A stretch of DNA of 64,000 bases from NCBI RefSeq assembly GCF_900188375.1, contig NZ_FZOO01000002.1, forward strand, positions 434,001-498,000, in the 5' to 3' direction. The notes under the pieces are model-generated. The model had not been told where the DNA came from. It was given only the letters and a program-made list of their open reading frames with translations, and made no database searches. Each line of letters opens with the position of its first letter. Positions within the stretch are counted from its first letter, which is position 1. Shown here piece after piece: positions 36,033-45,129 of the stretch. The position numbers and the translations under genes are program-made. Origin of the DNA: Geodermatophilus pulveris (lineage in GTDB: Bacteria; Actinomycetota; Actinomycetes; Mycobacteriales; Geodermatophilaceae).

Positions 36033-37354
36033 GCCTCTCCCTCGGTCAGCCGGTGGTGCTCGGCCAACGCGGCATCGACCTGCGCGCCGGCCTCCCCGAC
36101 GTCCGGTCTACCGGCGGCGAGCACGGCGCGCACGTCGACGTCGGTGCGCGCGGCGACCACCTCGGCCAGCGGGCGGCTGCCGTCGCGGGCCTCGCGGACG
36201 GCGTCGGCGGCCGCGTCGTGGGCCGCGCCCTTCCCGAGGGACGGCGCCAGCGCCTCGGCCAGCGCGCCGGCCAGCGGGCCCTCGGCGGCGGCCGCGGCGG
36301 TGGCGGCCATCCGGGCGGGGTCCGGCCGCAGCCCGCGCAGGCTCTCGGCCAGCCAGGACGCCGCCGACCCCACCGTGCCGAGCAGGTCCGTGAGCGTGGG
36401 CCACTCGCTCTGCCAGGCGCCGGCGGCCCGCTCGTGCTCCTGCTCCATGGCCGCCAGCAGCGTGGCCACCAGCCCCGGGGCGCGCCGGGCGCAGGCCCGG
36501 GCGGAGATCGCGGCCACCGGGTTGCGCTTGTGCGGCATCGCCGAGCTCCCGCCGCGCCCCTCGGCCACCTCGGCCACCTCGGCGACCTCGGTCTGGGCGA
36601 GCAGCACGACGTCGACGGCCACGGTGGCGACCACCCCGGCCGCGGCTCCGAGCGCGCCGGCCAGGTCGGCGACCGGCAGGCGGACGGTCGACCACGGGAC
36701 GGCGGTGGTGGCCAGCCCCAGCTCCCCGGCCAGCGCCGCCCGCAGCGCCAGCCCCGAGCCGCCGGACGCCGCCAGCGTGCCCACCGCGCCGCCGTACTGC
36801 ACCGGCAGCGTGGCGACCGCCTCGGCCAGCCGCAGCCGGGCACCGTCCAGCCCGGACAGCCAGCCGGCGGCCTTGAGCCCGAACGTCGTGGGCAGCGCCT
36901 GCTGCATGAGCGTGCGGCCGGCGACCACGTCGTCCCGGTGGGTGCGGGCGAGGCCTGCGGCGAGGTCCGCGGCGGCGGCCAGGTCGGCGTCGATCGCCGC
37001 GACGGCGTCCCGCGCCAGCAGCACCAGCGCGGTGTCCAGCACGTCCTGGCTGGTCGCCCCGACGTGGACGGCGGCCGCGCCGCGCTCCCCCACCGCGTCC
37101 AGCAACACCCGCACCAGCGCGGGCACCGGGTTGCCGGCGTCCGCGGCCCGGGCGGCCACGGCGGCCAGGTCCAGCCGCTCGGGGTGCGCGCAGGCGGCGG
37201 CGACCGCGTCGGCGGCGTCGGCCGGCACCAGCCCGGCCCGGGCCGCGGCGCGGGCGAGGGCGGCCTCGACGGCGAGGAGCGCAGGCGCCCAGGCGTCGTC
37301 GGAGACGGCGGCCGCGGCGCCGCCGCGGGCGAAGGTCCCGCCGAACAGGCTCAT
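36029..37354 (-). CDS. pcaB: 3-carboxy-cis,cis-muconate cycloisomerase
   Basis: Lactonises 3-carboxy-cis,cis-muconate to 4-carboxymuconolactone. The 441-residue product belongs to the fumarase/aspartase superfamily. It shows HVGATSQDVLDTALVLLARD, AGRTLMQQALPTTFGLKAAG and the superfamily signature GGSSAMPHKRNPVAAI near residue 275. The Ala-rich C-terminus is normal for high-GC orthologues. ATG 37354 overlaps the pcaG stop by 4 bp. Confidence 0.93.
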   Translation of the reverse strand: MSLFGGTFARGGAAAAVSDDAWAPALLAVEAALARAAARAGLVPADAADAVAAACAHPERLDLAAVAARAADAGNPVPALVRVLLDAVGERGAAAVHVGATSQDVLDTALVLLARDAVAAIDADLAAAADLAAGLARTHRDDVVAGRTLMQQALPTTFGLKAAGWLSGLDGARLRLAEAVATLPVQYGGAVGTLAASGGSGLALRAALAGELGLATTAVPWSTVRLPVADLAGALGAAAGVVATVAVDVVLLAQTEVAEVAEVAEGRGGSSAMPHKRNPVAAISARACARRAPGLVATLLAAMEQEHERAAGAWQSEWPTLTDLLGTVGSAASWLAESLRGLRPDPARMAATAAAAAEGPLAGALAEALAPSLGKGAAHDAAADAVREARDGSRPLAEVVAARTDVDVRAVLAAGRPDVGEAGAQVDAALAEHHRLTEGEA

Positions 37355-38010
37355 ACCGCGAAGAACACCGTCTCCCGGTCGCCCTGCAGGTGGACGTCGA
37401 AGCGGTAGCCGTCCCCGGTCGGCTCCGCGAGCAGGGTGCGCCGCTGGTCGGCGGTCAGCCCCCGCAGGACGGCGTCCTCGGCGTTGGCGTCGGCCTCGTC
37501 GGCGAAGTAGATCCGGGTGACGACGCGGTCGAGCAGGCCGCGGGCGAAGACCGACACGTCGAGGTGCGGCGCCTGCAGGCCGCCCTCGCCGTCGGGCACC
37601 CGCCCCGGCTTGAGGGTGTGGACGGCGAACTCCCCCGGCGGGGACACCGTCTGCACGCGCGCGTAGCCGCGGAAGCCGGGGGTGGACGACGGGCCGCGCG
37701 GGTCCTCGGGCGAGGGGAAGCGGCCGTCCGGGTCGGCCTGCCAGGTCTCGACCATCGCGTCGGCAACGAGGTCGCCGGCGCCGTCGACCACCCGGCCGCG
37801 CACCCAGATGCCGCCCGGGGTGCCCTCGGCGGCGGCCCAGGCGCCGTCCGGCCAGGTCAGGCCGATCGCCAGGTAGGGGCCCACCGTGGCGCTCGGGGTG
37901 GGCCCCAGCCGGAACGGCTCGGTGAGGAAGCCGGTGCCGCGCCGCCCCGTCCGGGGCTGGTACGGCTCCGTGACGCCGGGGACCTCCAGCGGGTCCACGG
38001 GGCGACTCAC
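37351..38010 (-). CDS. pcaG: Protocatechuate 3,4-dioxygenase alpha subunit
   Basis: Non-iron subunit of the intradiol dioxygenase that opens protocatechuate. The 219-residue product has the dioxygenase fold: FRLGPTPSATVGPYLAIGL, DAMVETWQADPDGRFPSPED, GFRGYARVQT and APHLDVSVFARGLLDRVVTR. As expected for the alpha chain, the iron-binding H-x-H is replaced (HLD). GTG 38010 overlaps the pcaH stop by 4 bp. Confidence 0.93.
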   Translation of the reverse strand: MSRPVDPLEVPGVTEPYQPRTGRRGTGFLTEPFRLGPTPSATVGPYLAIGLTWPDGAWAAAEGTPGGIWVRGRVVDGAGDLVADAMVETWQADPDGRFPSPEDPRGPSSTPGFRGYARVQTVSPPGEFAVHTLKPGRVPDGEGGLQAPHLDVSVFARGLLDRVVTRIYFADEADANAEDAVLRGLTADQRRTLLAEPTGDGYRFDVHLQGDRETVFFAV

Positions 38011-38753
38011 GCGACGTCCCCGTCGTCGTCGGCCTCGAACGGCGTCTGGTCGGTCCCGCGCAGCACGATGTGCCACTCGAAGGCCAGCGCCCAGTCGGCC
38101 TGCGTGCGCTCCAGGGAGAACCGGCTGATCGCCCGGTGCCGCGCGGCCGCGGGGATGGCGGCGAAGATCGGGTCCTGGCCGAACAGCGGGTCGTCCGGGA
38201 AGTACATCTGGGTGACCAGCCGCTGGGTGAAGGCCCGGCCGAACAGGCTGAAGTGGATGTGCGCCGGCCGCCAGGCGTTGTGGTGGTTGCCCCACGGGTA
38301 GGCGCCGGGCTTGACGGTCAGGAACTCGTACCGGCCCAGGCTGTCGGTGACCACCCGGCCCAGCCCGTCGAAGTGCGGGTCCAGGGGTGCGGGGAAGCTG
38401 TCGCCGACGTGCCGGTAGCGGCCGGCCGCGTTGGCCTGCCACACCTCGACCAGGGCGTCGGGCACCGGGCGGCCGTCGCTGTCGAGGACCCGGCCGTACA
38501 CGACGATCCGCTGACCCACGGCCTCGCCGCCGCCCCGCAGCGTCAGGTCGGCGTCCTCCGGTCGGACCCGGTCCTCCCCGAGCACCGGGCCGGTGACCTC
38601 GGTCAGCCGGTGCGGGAGGTCGACCGGCGTCCGCAGCGGCGCCCGCAGCCCGGTGCTCCGGTAGTCGGGTGAGCCGACGGGCGTCCGCCGCTCGGCCGGT
38701 TCGCGGAGGTACCGCGGCAGCACGAGGCCGCGGTGCGATGTGATGCCGGTCAT
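38007..38753 (-). CDS. pcaH: Protocatechuate 3,4-dioxygenase beta subunit
   Basis: Iron-bearing subunit that cleaves protocatechuate between its hydroxyls to 3-carboxy-cis,cis-muconate using O2. The 248-residue product carries VDLPHRLTEVTGP, ALVEVWQANAAGRYRH and the metal site GAYPWGNHHNAWRPAHIHFS, where the Tyr and the H-x-H bind Fe(III). The ATG at 38753 is taken as start; a TTG nine bases upstream is also in frame. Neither has a clear ribosome site. It begins only 29 bp after the stop of the flavoprotein gene, too close for a full promoter unless that lies inside it. Confidence 0.93.
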   Translation of the reverse strand: MTGITSHRGLVLPRYLREPAERRTPVGSPDYRSTGLRAPLRTPVDLPHRLTEVTGPVLGEDRVRPEDADLTLRGGGEAVGQRIVVYGRVLDSDGRPVPDALVEVWQANAAGRYRHVGDSFPAPLDPHFDGLGRVVTDSLGRYEFLTVKPGAYPWGNHHNAWRPAHIHFSLFGRAFTQRLVTQMYFPDDPLFGQDPIFAAIPAAARHRAISRFSLERTQADWALAFEWHIVLRGTDQTPFEADDDGDVA

Positions 38754-38782
38754 GGCGGGCAACGTACGGCCCGGGGGCTACG

Positions 38783-40540
38783 TCACCCAAGCCGTTCCTC
38801 CCGGCCAGCGGAAGCCGGCGCGCCGGCGCGGCCACCCGGCCGGCCCTCGTCCGCGACTGCCGCCTCCTGGGCGGCGAGGTGGGCGTGCACCAGGGTCACC
38901 GCGAGCGCCCCCTCGCCGACGGCGGACGCCACCCGCTTGACCGAGCCCTCGCGGACGTCGCCGGCGGCGAACACGCCCGGCGTGCTGGTCTCCAGCAGCG
39001 CCGGCGGGCGGTCCAGCGGCCACGGCGGGTCCACCCCGTCGGCCAGGAGCGCCGGGCCGGTGAGCAGGAAGCCCCACCGGTCGCGGGCCAGCACGCCGTC
39101 GACCCAGTCCGTGCGCGGCTGGCTGCCGATCATGACGAAGAGCATGCCGGCCTCCTCGGTCTCCGCACCGGTGTCCAGGTCGCGCAGCCGGACGGTCTCC
39201 AGGACGTCGGCGCCGCTGCCGCCGACGACCTGGACCCGGTACCGGACGTCGACGTTCGGCAGGGCCACCAGCTCGCGGACCAGGTAGTCCGACATCGACT
39301 GGACCAGCGAGTCCCGGCGCACCAGCAGGGACACCCGGTCGGCGTGCCGGGACAGGTACACGGCGGCCTGCCCCGCGGAGTTGCCGCCGCCGACGACGAA
39401 CACGTGCCGGCCGCGCATGGCGGGCGCCTCGCTGACCGCCGCGCCGTGGAAGACGCCGCGGCCGGTGAACTCCTCCAGCTCCGGCACGCCGATCCGCCGC
39501 CACACCGCACCGGTCGCCACCACGACGGCCCGGGCCCGCACCGAGGAGCCGTCGCTGAGGGCCAGCCGGTGCAGGCCGTCCTCGGTGCTCAGCGCCTGCA
39601 CGGTGCGCATGAAGGAGAAGCGGGTGCCGAACGCCCACGCCTGCTGGTAGGCGGCGAAGGCCAGCCGGCTGCCGCTGACGCCGGTCGGGAAGCCGAGGTA
39701 GTTGCGGATCAGCGAGCTGGTGCCGGCCTGCCCGCCCACCGCCTCGCGCTCCAGCTGCAGCGTGTCCAGCCCCTCGGAGGCGGCGTACACGCTGGCCCCC
39801 AGCCCGGCCGGTCCCGCCCCGACGACGGCGACGTCGTGGACGGCGCCGGGGTCCAGCGGGTCGAACAGGCCGAAGGACTCGGCCAGCTCCAGGTCGGTCG
39901 GGGCCTGCAGCACCGCCTGCTGGGGCCGGAAGCGGACCACGACGACGGGCAGCCGCGGCTGCGGGATGCCGAGGTCGGCCAGCAGCGCCCGGCCGTCGGC
40001 GGAGCCGGCCTCGTAGAAGCCCAGCGGGATCCGGTTGCGGGTCAGCTGGTCGCGCAGGTGCTGGGCGTGCGGGTCCCACCGGTCGCCGACGACCCGCACC
40101 GCCTCGAAACCGCCGCCCTGCTGGGAGGCCCACTCGTCGAGCGCCTCGGTGACCGAGCGGTGGAACTCCTCGTCCGACCGGCCCTGCGGGGCGTACACCC
40201 AGCGGTCCAGCTGGCCGACCGTGATCGCCTCGAAGATCGGCTGGGCGGTCTCCCAGGCCCCCCACCGGACCACGGCCACCGCCAGCGCGCCGGGGTGCGC
40301 GCCGTGCAGCCGGCGCAGCACGGCCAGCCCGTCGGGGTCGGCGTCCCCCAGCCCGCCGAGCAGGACCGCCACCGGGGGGTCGCCGCCGGCGGCCAGCAGC
40401 CCGGCCACCCGTCCGGGGTCGGCGGCCGGCACGACCAGGTAGTCGGCGCCGTAGCGGCGCTCCAGCTCGCGCGTCGTCGCCAGCCGGACGCCGCCGTCGC
40501 GGGCGACGACCACCAGCGCCGCCCGGTGCTCCCCGGTCAC
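38783..40540 (-). CDS. Thioredoxin-reductase-like FAD protein with a receiver/glutaredoxin-like N-terminus, no CxxC
   Basis: A 585-residue cytoplasmic flavoprotein from GTG 40540. Residues 1-130 resemble a receiver-like fold (AVLLGGLGDADPDGLAVLRR). Residues about 155-235 look thioredoxin-like (QLTRNRIPLGFYEAG). The reductase part begins with DVAVVGAGPAGLGASVYA and has HVFVVGGGNSAGQAAVYLS for NADPH and GVFAAGDVREGSVKRVASA for FAD. True thioredoxin reductases have a redox CxxC in the NADPH domain; none is present, so it is a ferredoxin-reductase-like or sensory variant. It overlaps the membrane-protein stop and leads into the pca genes. Confidence 0.85.
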   Translation of the reverse strand: MTGEHRAALVVVARDGGVRLATTRELERRYGADYLVVPAADPGRVAGLLAAGGDPPVAVLLGGLGDADPDGLAVLRRLHGAHPGALAVAVVRWGAWETAQPIFEAITVGQLDRWVYAPQGRSDEEFHRSVTEALDEWASQQGGGFEAVRVVGDRWDPHAQHLRDQLTRNRIPLGFYEAGSADGRALLADLGIPQPRLPVVVVRFRPQQAVLQAPTDLELAESFGLFDPLDPGAVHDVAVVGAGPAGLGASVYAASEGLDTLQLEREAVGGQAGTSSLIRNYLGFPTGVSGSRLAFAAYQQAWAFGTRFSFMRTVQALSTEDGLHRLALSDGSSVRARAVVVATGAVWRRIGVPELEEFTGRGVFHGAAVSEAPAMRGRHVFVVGGGNSAGQAAVYLSRHADRVSLLVRRDSLVQSMSDYLVRELVALPNVDVRYRVQVVGGSGADVLETVRLRDLDTGAETEEAGMLFVMIGSQPRTDWVDGVLARDRWGFLLTGPALLADGVDPPWPLDRPPALLETSTPGVFAAGDVREGSVKRVASAVGEGALAVTLVHAHLAAQEAAVADEGRPGGRAGAPASAGREERLG

Positions 40541-41454
40541 GCCGTCCCCCGGTCCGGCGCCGGGGCCAGGCGCCACCCGGCCGCCCCCGTGGCGACGATC
40601 GCCGCCGTCATCGCCAGGAAGGCCCACGCCGCCGGGCCGCCCCAGGCGACCGTGCCCGGGTAGCGCAGCACGGCCAGCGCGACGAGGACGCCGAAGACGG
40701 TGTAGGCGACCGCCGCCGTGCGCAGCCTGCGGAGGTCGCCGGCGACGGCGGCCAGCGCGGTCGCCGCGCCGAAGGCGACCAGCCAGGCGGCCAGCACGCG
40801 CGCGGTCAGCGGGGTCAGCGGCCAGGGCCACAGGGCCGTGGCCGTGGACGGTGCGGCGTACAGCGCGACGCCCACCACCAGGAGCACGGCCGACTCGGCG
40901 GCCAGCGCCCAGCGCAGCGGGAGCGGCACTGGGTCGCGGGGCGGGGGGTCGCTCCCGGGCGCGCGCTCCTGCGGCACCAGGAGCACGAGCATGAGGCCGG
41001 GGACGACGACGTAGACGGCCAGCCAGAACCAGGCCGCGGCCCGCGCCAGCAGCGGCCGGTCGAGGAACTCCGCCTGCAGGTGGAAGCGGTCCAGGTGCAG
41101 CAGCGTGGCGGCCAGCGTGGCGATGGTGAACAGCAGGATGGTGAGGACCGGGACGCGGCTGTGCGCCCAGACCGGGTCCCGCAGGGAGAGCACCACCAGG
41201 ACGCAGCCGGCCGCGTAGCCCGCGCCCAGGAAGGCGGCGGTCAGCGGCGGCTGGATGGTCCAGGCGAACGAGCGGTCGGTCCGGTCGGCCAGCACGTACA
41301 GCGTCAGCACCGCGAGCGCGGTGAGCACGCTGAAGGCGACCAGCAGGGCGGCCATGGCCGGCAGCAGCCGCCGGACGCCGGTCGCGGTGTCGACGGTGGT
41401 GGGAGGACGGTCCACGGCACTCCCCGAGTGCGTCTGCCCCCGCGCTGTCGTCAT
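40537..41454 (-). CDS. Seven- to eight-helix membrane protein of unknown function
   Basis: A 305-residue integral membrane protein from ATG 41454. Hydrophobic segments include MAALLVAFSVLTALAVLTLY, LTAAFLGAGYAAGCVLVVL, LTILLFTIATLAATLL, FWLAVYVVVPGLMLVLLV, SAVLLVVGVALYA and several later ones. No enzyme or transporter motif is seen. The GTGA overlap with the flavoprotein indicates a functional pair, for example a membrane sensor or reductase partner. The assignment is structural only. Confidence 0.75.
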   Translation of the reverse strand: MTTARGQTHSGSAVDRPPTTVDTATGVRRLLPAMAALLVAFSVLTALAVLTLYVLADRTDRSFAWTIQPPLTAAFLGAGYAAGCVLVVLSLRDPVWAHSRVPVLTILLFTIATLAATLLHLDRFHLQAEFLDRPLLARAAAWFWLAVYVVVPGLMLVLLVPQERAPGSDPPPRDPVPLPLRWALAAESAVLLVVGVALYAAPSTATALWPWPLTPLTARVLAAWLVAFGAATALAAVAGDLRRLRTAAVAYTVFGVLVALAVLRYPGTVAWGGPAAWAFLAMTAAIVATGAAGWRLAPAPDRGTA

Positions 41455-41566
41455 CGAACCACCGGCCCCCGTCCGCTGTCACCGGCTTCTCCCGGCGCGG
41501 CCGGGGTTCCTAGACTCCGCGGCACCGGCCCCTCCGGGCGGGGCGGCCGGCGCCGGGAGGTGGCGC

Positions 41567-44194
41567 GTGGCCGCAGCACCGGCCGGTGAGGTCCCCACCG
41601 GCATCGCGACCCCCGACCAGCGCCTGCGGGTCTTCGTCTCCTCGACGCTCGAGGAGCTGGCCGCCGAGCGGCGCGCGGTACGGGCCGCGGTCACCCGGCT
41701 GCGGCTCACCCCGGTGCTCTTCGAGCTCGGTGCCCGGCCGCACCCGCCGCGCGACCTCTACCGCGCCTACCTCGCGCAGAGCGACGTCTTCGTGGGCGTC
41801 TACGGCGACCGCTACGGGTGGGTGGGCCCGGGCATGGCCGTGTCCGGCATCGAGGACGAGCTCGACCTGTCCGCCGGCATGCCGCGGCTGCTCTACGTCC
41901 GGACCCCCGCCCCGGACCGCGACCCGCGGCTGGCCCGGCTGGTGGAGCGGGTGCAGGCGGAGGGCGGCGCCTCCACCACCCCGTTCCGGGACGCCGCCGA
42001 GCTCGGCCGGCTGGTCGCCGACGACCTCGCCGTCCTGCTGAGCGAGCGCTTCGGCCGCGCGGCGCCGGCGCCGCCGGGGCTGGCGACCGGGTGGCTGCCC
42101 ACCCCGGCCACCCCGATGGTCGACCGCCGCGCGGAGCTGGCCGCGGTCACGGCGCTGCTGCGCGACCCCGGCGTGCGGCTGGTGACGCTCACCGGCCCCG
42201 GGGGCATCGGCAAGACGCGGCTGGCGCTGGCCGCGGCCGCCGAGGCGGCGCCCGGGCGGGACGGCACCTGGTTCGTGGACCTCGCCGGGGTGCGCGACCC
42301 GGCCGACGTCCCCGCGGCCGTCGCCGCCGCGGTCGGGGTGTCCGCGGAGGGACGCCGCCCCCTGCTGGACCTGGTCGCCGACCGGCTGGCCGGACGGCGG
42401 GCGCTGCTCGTGGTGGACAACGCCGAGCAGGTCGCCGGCGCCGCCCCCGACCTCGCCCGGCTGCTCTCCCGCTGCCCCGGCACCCAGCTGCTGGTGACCA
42501 GCCGCCGCGTGCTCCGGCTGCGCGGCGAGCACGACGTGCCGACCGGGCCGCTGGGGACCCCCGCGCCCGGGGAGACGACGCCCGGGGCGGTGACCGGCAG
42601 CCCGGCCGTCCAGCTGTTCGTGGCCCGCGCCCGGCAGCGCGACCCCGCCTTCGCCGTCACCCCCGCCACGGCGGGCGCGGTCGCCGAGCTGGTCCGCCGG
42701 CTCGACGGCCTGCCGCTCGCCGTCGAGCTGGCCGCCGCCCGGGTCCGGATGCTGCCGCCGCCGCTGCTGCTCGCCCGGCTGGACCGCGCCCTGGACGGCG
42801 TGCCGGCCGCCGCCCTCGACCTGGCCGACCCCGACGTCGACGCCCCGGCCCGGCAGCGCACGCTGCGGGCCACGATCTCCTGGAGCCACGACCTGCTGGA
42901 CGGGGCGGGGCGCGCGCTGCTGGCCCGGCTGTCGGTCTGCGCCGACGGCTGCACGCTGGACACCGCCGAGGCGGTCGGTGCCGCCGACGGGGACCTGGAC
43001 GTCGTGGAGACGCTGTCGGACCTGGTCGGCCACAGCCTGGTGACCCCCACCGACACCGGGCGGGGCGAGCCGCGCTTCCGCATGCTGGACCTGGTCCGCG
43101 TGTTCGCCGCCGAGCGGCTGCGCGACCGCGGCGAGGAGGAGGCCACCCGGGAGCGCTGGGCGCGGCACCTGGCCGGGGTGAGCGCGCGGGCCGGCGCCGG
43201 GCTGTCCGGCCCGGACGCCCGGCTGTGGCGGGTGCGGCTGGACGACGAGGCCGCCGACCTGCAGGCGGCGCTGCGCTGGGCGGTGGACACCGACCGCGCC
43301 GAGCTCGCCGTCCGGCTGGCCGCGCCGCTGGCCCGCTGGTGGTGGGCGCGGGGGCTGCTCGCCCCCATGGCCGAGCTGGCCGAACGGACCGCGGCGCTGC
43401 CCTCGGCCGCGTCGCTGCCGGCCGACCTGGCCGGCCGGCTGCTGTGGGCGCGCGGCGCCATGCGGGTGACCACGGGCTCCCCCGCGGCGGCAACGCCCCT
43501 GCTGGAGCGGGTGGTGGCCGACGCCCGGGCGCGGGACGACCCGTGGCTGCTGGGGCACGGCCTGGCCGCCCTGGCGGTGACCATGCCCCCGGGCGGCCCC
43601 GCCGTGGTGGCCGCCCTCGACGAGGCCCTGGCGGCCCTGCGCCGCAGCGGGGACACCTGGTCGGTGGTCCTGTCCGCGACCGTCCGCGGCTCGGTCGCCC
43701 TCGCCGCCGGGGACCCGGTGACGGCGGCGCGGGTGCACGGGGAGGCGCTGGAGCTGGCCCGCTCGATCGGCGACGACCAGCTGACCGCGCTGCTGTCGGA
43801 CCACCTGGCCCTCGGCGCGCTGCTCGCCGGCGACCTGGCCGCGGCCCGCTCCCGGCTGGCCGAGGCCGTGGACCTGCACCGCCGGGTCCGGGACCAGGAG
43901 GGCGCGGCGGCCTGCCTCGACGTCCTGGCCGGGCTGGCCGCCGTCCTCGGCCGGCCCGCGGCCGCCGCCCGGCTCGCCGGCGCGGCGGACGCCGCCCGCG
44001 CCGCGCTCGGGGTCGCGCGGTGGCCGACCCACCAGCCCCTGGCCGACCGGCTCGCCGACGGGCTGCGGGCCACGCTGGGGCCGGACGCCGAGCAGCGCGA
44101 GCGGGCGGCCGGCGCGGCGCTCGGCCCGTGGGCGGCGCTGGAGGAGGGGCTCGCGGCCGTCGGCACGTCGGCCGGCACGGCGCTAGACCCGTGA
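41567..44194 (+). CDS. DUF4062-STAND ATPase with TPR-like C-terminus
   Basis: An 875-residue protein from GTG 41567 with GGGAGG upstream. Residues about 18-150 match DUF4062 (RLRVFVSSTLEELAAERRAV, QSDVFVGVYGDRYGWV). Residues about 190-480 are a STAND/AfsR-like NTPase with Walker A TGPGGIGKTRLALA, Walker B RRALLVVDN, TSRRVLRLRGE and GLPLAVELAAARVRML; residues about 560-850 are helical repeats. STAND proteins switch on effectors when they sense a partner. DUF4062 is thought to relate to TIR-like or nucleoside-processing folds. Whether this is a defence protein or a signalling protein is open. Confidence 0.82.
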   Translation: MAAAPAGEVPTGIATPDQRLRVFVSSTLEELAAERRAVRAAVTRLRLTPVLFELGARPHPPRDLYRAYLAQSDVFVGVYGDRYGWVGPGMAVSGIEDELDLSAGMPRLLYVRTPAPDRDPRLARLVERVQAEGGASTTPFRDAAELGRLVADDLAVLLSERFGRAAPAPPGLATGWLPTPATPMVDRRAELAAVTALLRDPGVRLVTLTGPGGIGKTRLALAAAAEAAPGRDGTWFVDLAGVRDPADVPAAVAAAVGVSAEGRRPLLDLVADRLAGRRALLVVDNAEQVAGAAPDLARLLSRCPGTQLLVTSRRVLRLRGEHDVPTGPLGTPAPGETTPGAVTGSPAVQLFVARARQRDPAFAVTPATAGAVAELVRRLDGLPLAVELAAARVRMLPPPLLLARLDRALDGVPAAALDLADPDVDAPARQRTLRATISWSHDLLDGAGRALLARLSVCADGCTLDTAEAVGAADGDLDVVETLSDLVGHSLVTPTDTGRGEPRFRMLDLVRVFAAERLRDRGEEEATRERWARHLAGVSARAGAGLSGPDARLWRVRLDDEAADLQAALRWAVDTDRAELAVRLAAPLARWWWARGLLAPMAELAERTAALPSAASLPADLAGRLLWARGAMRVTTGSPAAATPLLERVVADARARDDPWLLGHGLAALAVTMPPGGPAVVAALDEALAALRRSGDTWSVVLSATVRGSVALAAGDPVTAARVHGEALELARSIGDDQLTALLSDHLALGALLAGDLAAARSRLAEAVDLHRRVRDQEGAAACLDVLAGLAAVLGRPAAAARLAGAADAARAALGVARWPTHQPLADRLADGLRATLGPDAEQRERAAGAALGPWAALEEGLAAVGTSAGTALDP

Positions 44195-45010
44195 CGCCGC
44201 CGGCGCGTACTGGTCCAGCGGTGCGGTGCCGGGGTGGGCCACGGTGAACCGGCCGAACTCGCGGTCCTCGCCGACGTGGCCGGGGTGCTCCCCCGCGGGG
44301 CCGACCGGCCGCCCGGCCGGCAGGGTGCTGCGGTACTCCAGCGCCCGGAACGCGGCCAGCGGCGCCGGCGAGACGTCCAGCCGGCGCAGCTCGTCGGCCA
44401 GCGGGTGCGTCCCCAGCGCCAGGTGCCCGGCGCCGCGCCCGGGCCGGGCCTGCCAGCGCGCGTGCACCTCCACCACCGTCTCCAGCAGCTGCCCGCGCCG
44501 CGCGGACCACAGCGTCCGCGACCGGCTGCCGCGCACCGCCGGGCCGCGCGCGTCCACCGTGTGGGTGAGCACCTCGGCCCCGCCCTCGGACAGCCGCACC
44601 CGCTGGCGCCCGGGCGCGTCCAGGAAGTCCAGGTCGGCGACGAACTTGGGCAGGCCCCACAGCTCCCGCCCCGCGTCGCGCGCCTCCCGGGAGGTCACCG
44701 GCAGGTGCAGCACGAAGCCGCCCACCGCGCGCCCCGGCCGGCGCCGGCCACGCAGCACCACCCCCGCCGTCACCCCCACCTCGCCGTACGGCGCCAGCGT
44801 GCGGGTGCCACCGTCCGCGGCGGTCCAGGTGACCGTCCGGTAGCGGAAGGCGTGCACGGCGACGACCGTCCGGCCGTCCCCCCACGTCAGCGGCCGCAGC
44901 AGGTCGCTGGGCAGCGCCGCCGCCACCGCCGCGGCGGACGCCGGGTGGTACGAGGACGCCACCGCGGCGTCGTGGTAGGCCAGCGGCAGGCGGACCGGGG
45001 TGTCGGCCAT
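44183..45010 (-). CDS. Acetoacetate-decarboxylase-family protein
   Basis: A 275-residue protein from ATG 45010. The ADC-like fold is seen in AFRYRTVTWTAADGGTRTL, APYGEVGVTAGVVLRG, VGGFVLHLPVTSREARDAGR and ELWGLPKFVADLDF. True acetoacetate decarboxylases use a Schiff-base Lys in a related PK motif; LPKF supplies a Lys at about residue 127, but the close family is uncharacterised. It converges on the DUF4062-STAND gene with a 12-bp overlap and diverges from the IclR regulator. Confidence 0.8.
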   Translation of the reverse strand: MADTPVRLPLAYHDAAVASSYHPASAAAVAAALPSDLLRPLTWGDGRTVVAVHAFRYRTVTWTAADGGTRTLAPYGEVGVTAGVVLRGRRRPGRAVGGFVLHLPVTSREARDAGRELWGLPKFVADLDFLDAPGRQRVRLSEGGAEVLTHTVDARGPAVRGSRSRTLWSARRGQLLETVVEVHARWQARPGRGAGHLALGTHPLADELRRLDVSPAPLAAFRALEYRSTLPAGRPVGPAGEHPGHVGEDREFGRFTVAHPGTAPLDQYAPAASRV

Positions 45011-45129
45011 CCGGTCCTCCCGGGGTCGCGGCGCCCAGGGCGGGCACCGCGGCCAGCACACCGGTCCGGCGGGGCGGGGCGGGAGAGTCCGAGGTCCCCG
45101 GTCCGCCCGCGGGCTGGGAGGCTGGGGCG

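Noticed and set aside
41510-44032. An 840-codon reverse-strand frame opposite the DUF4062-STAND gene
   Set aside because: Same antisense effect; the forward frame has clear Walker motifs and a good ribosome site.
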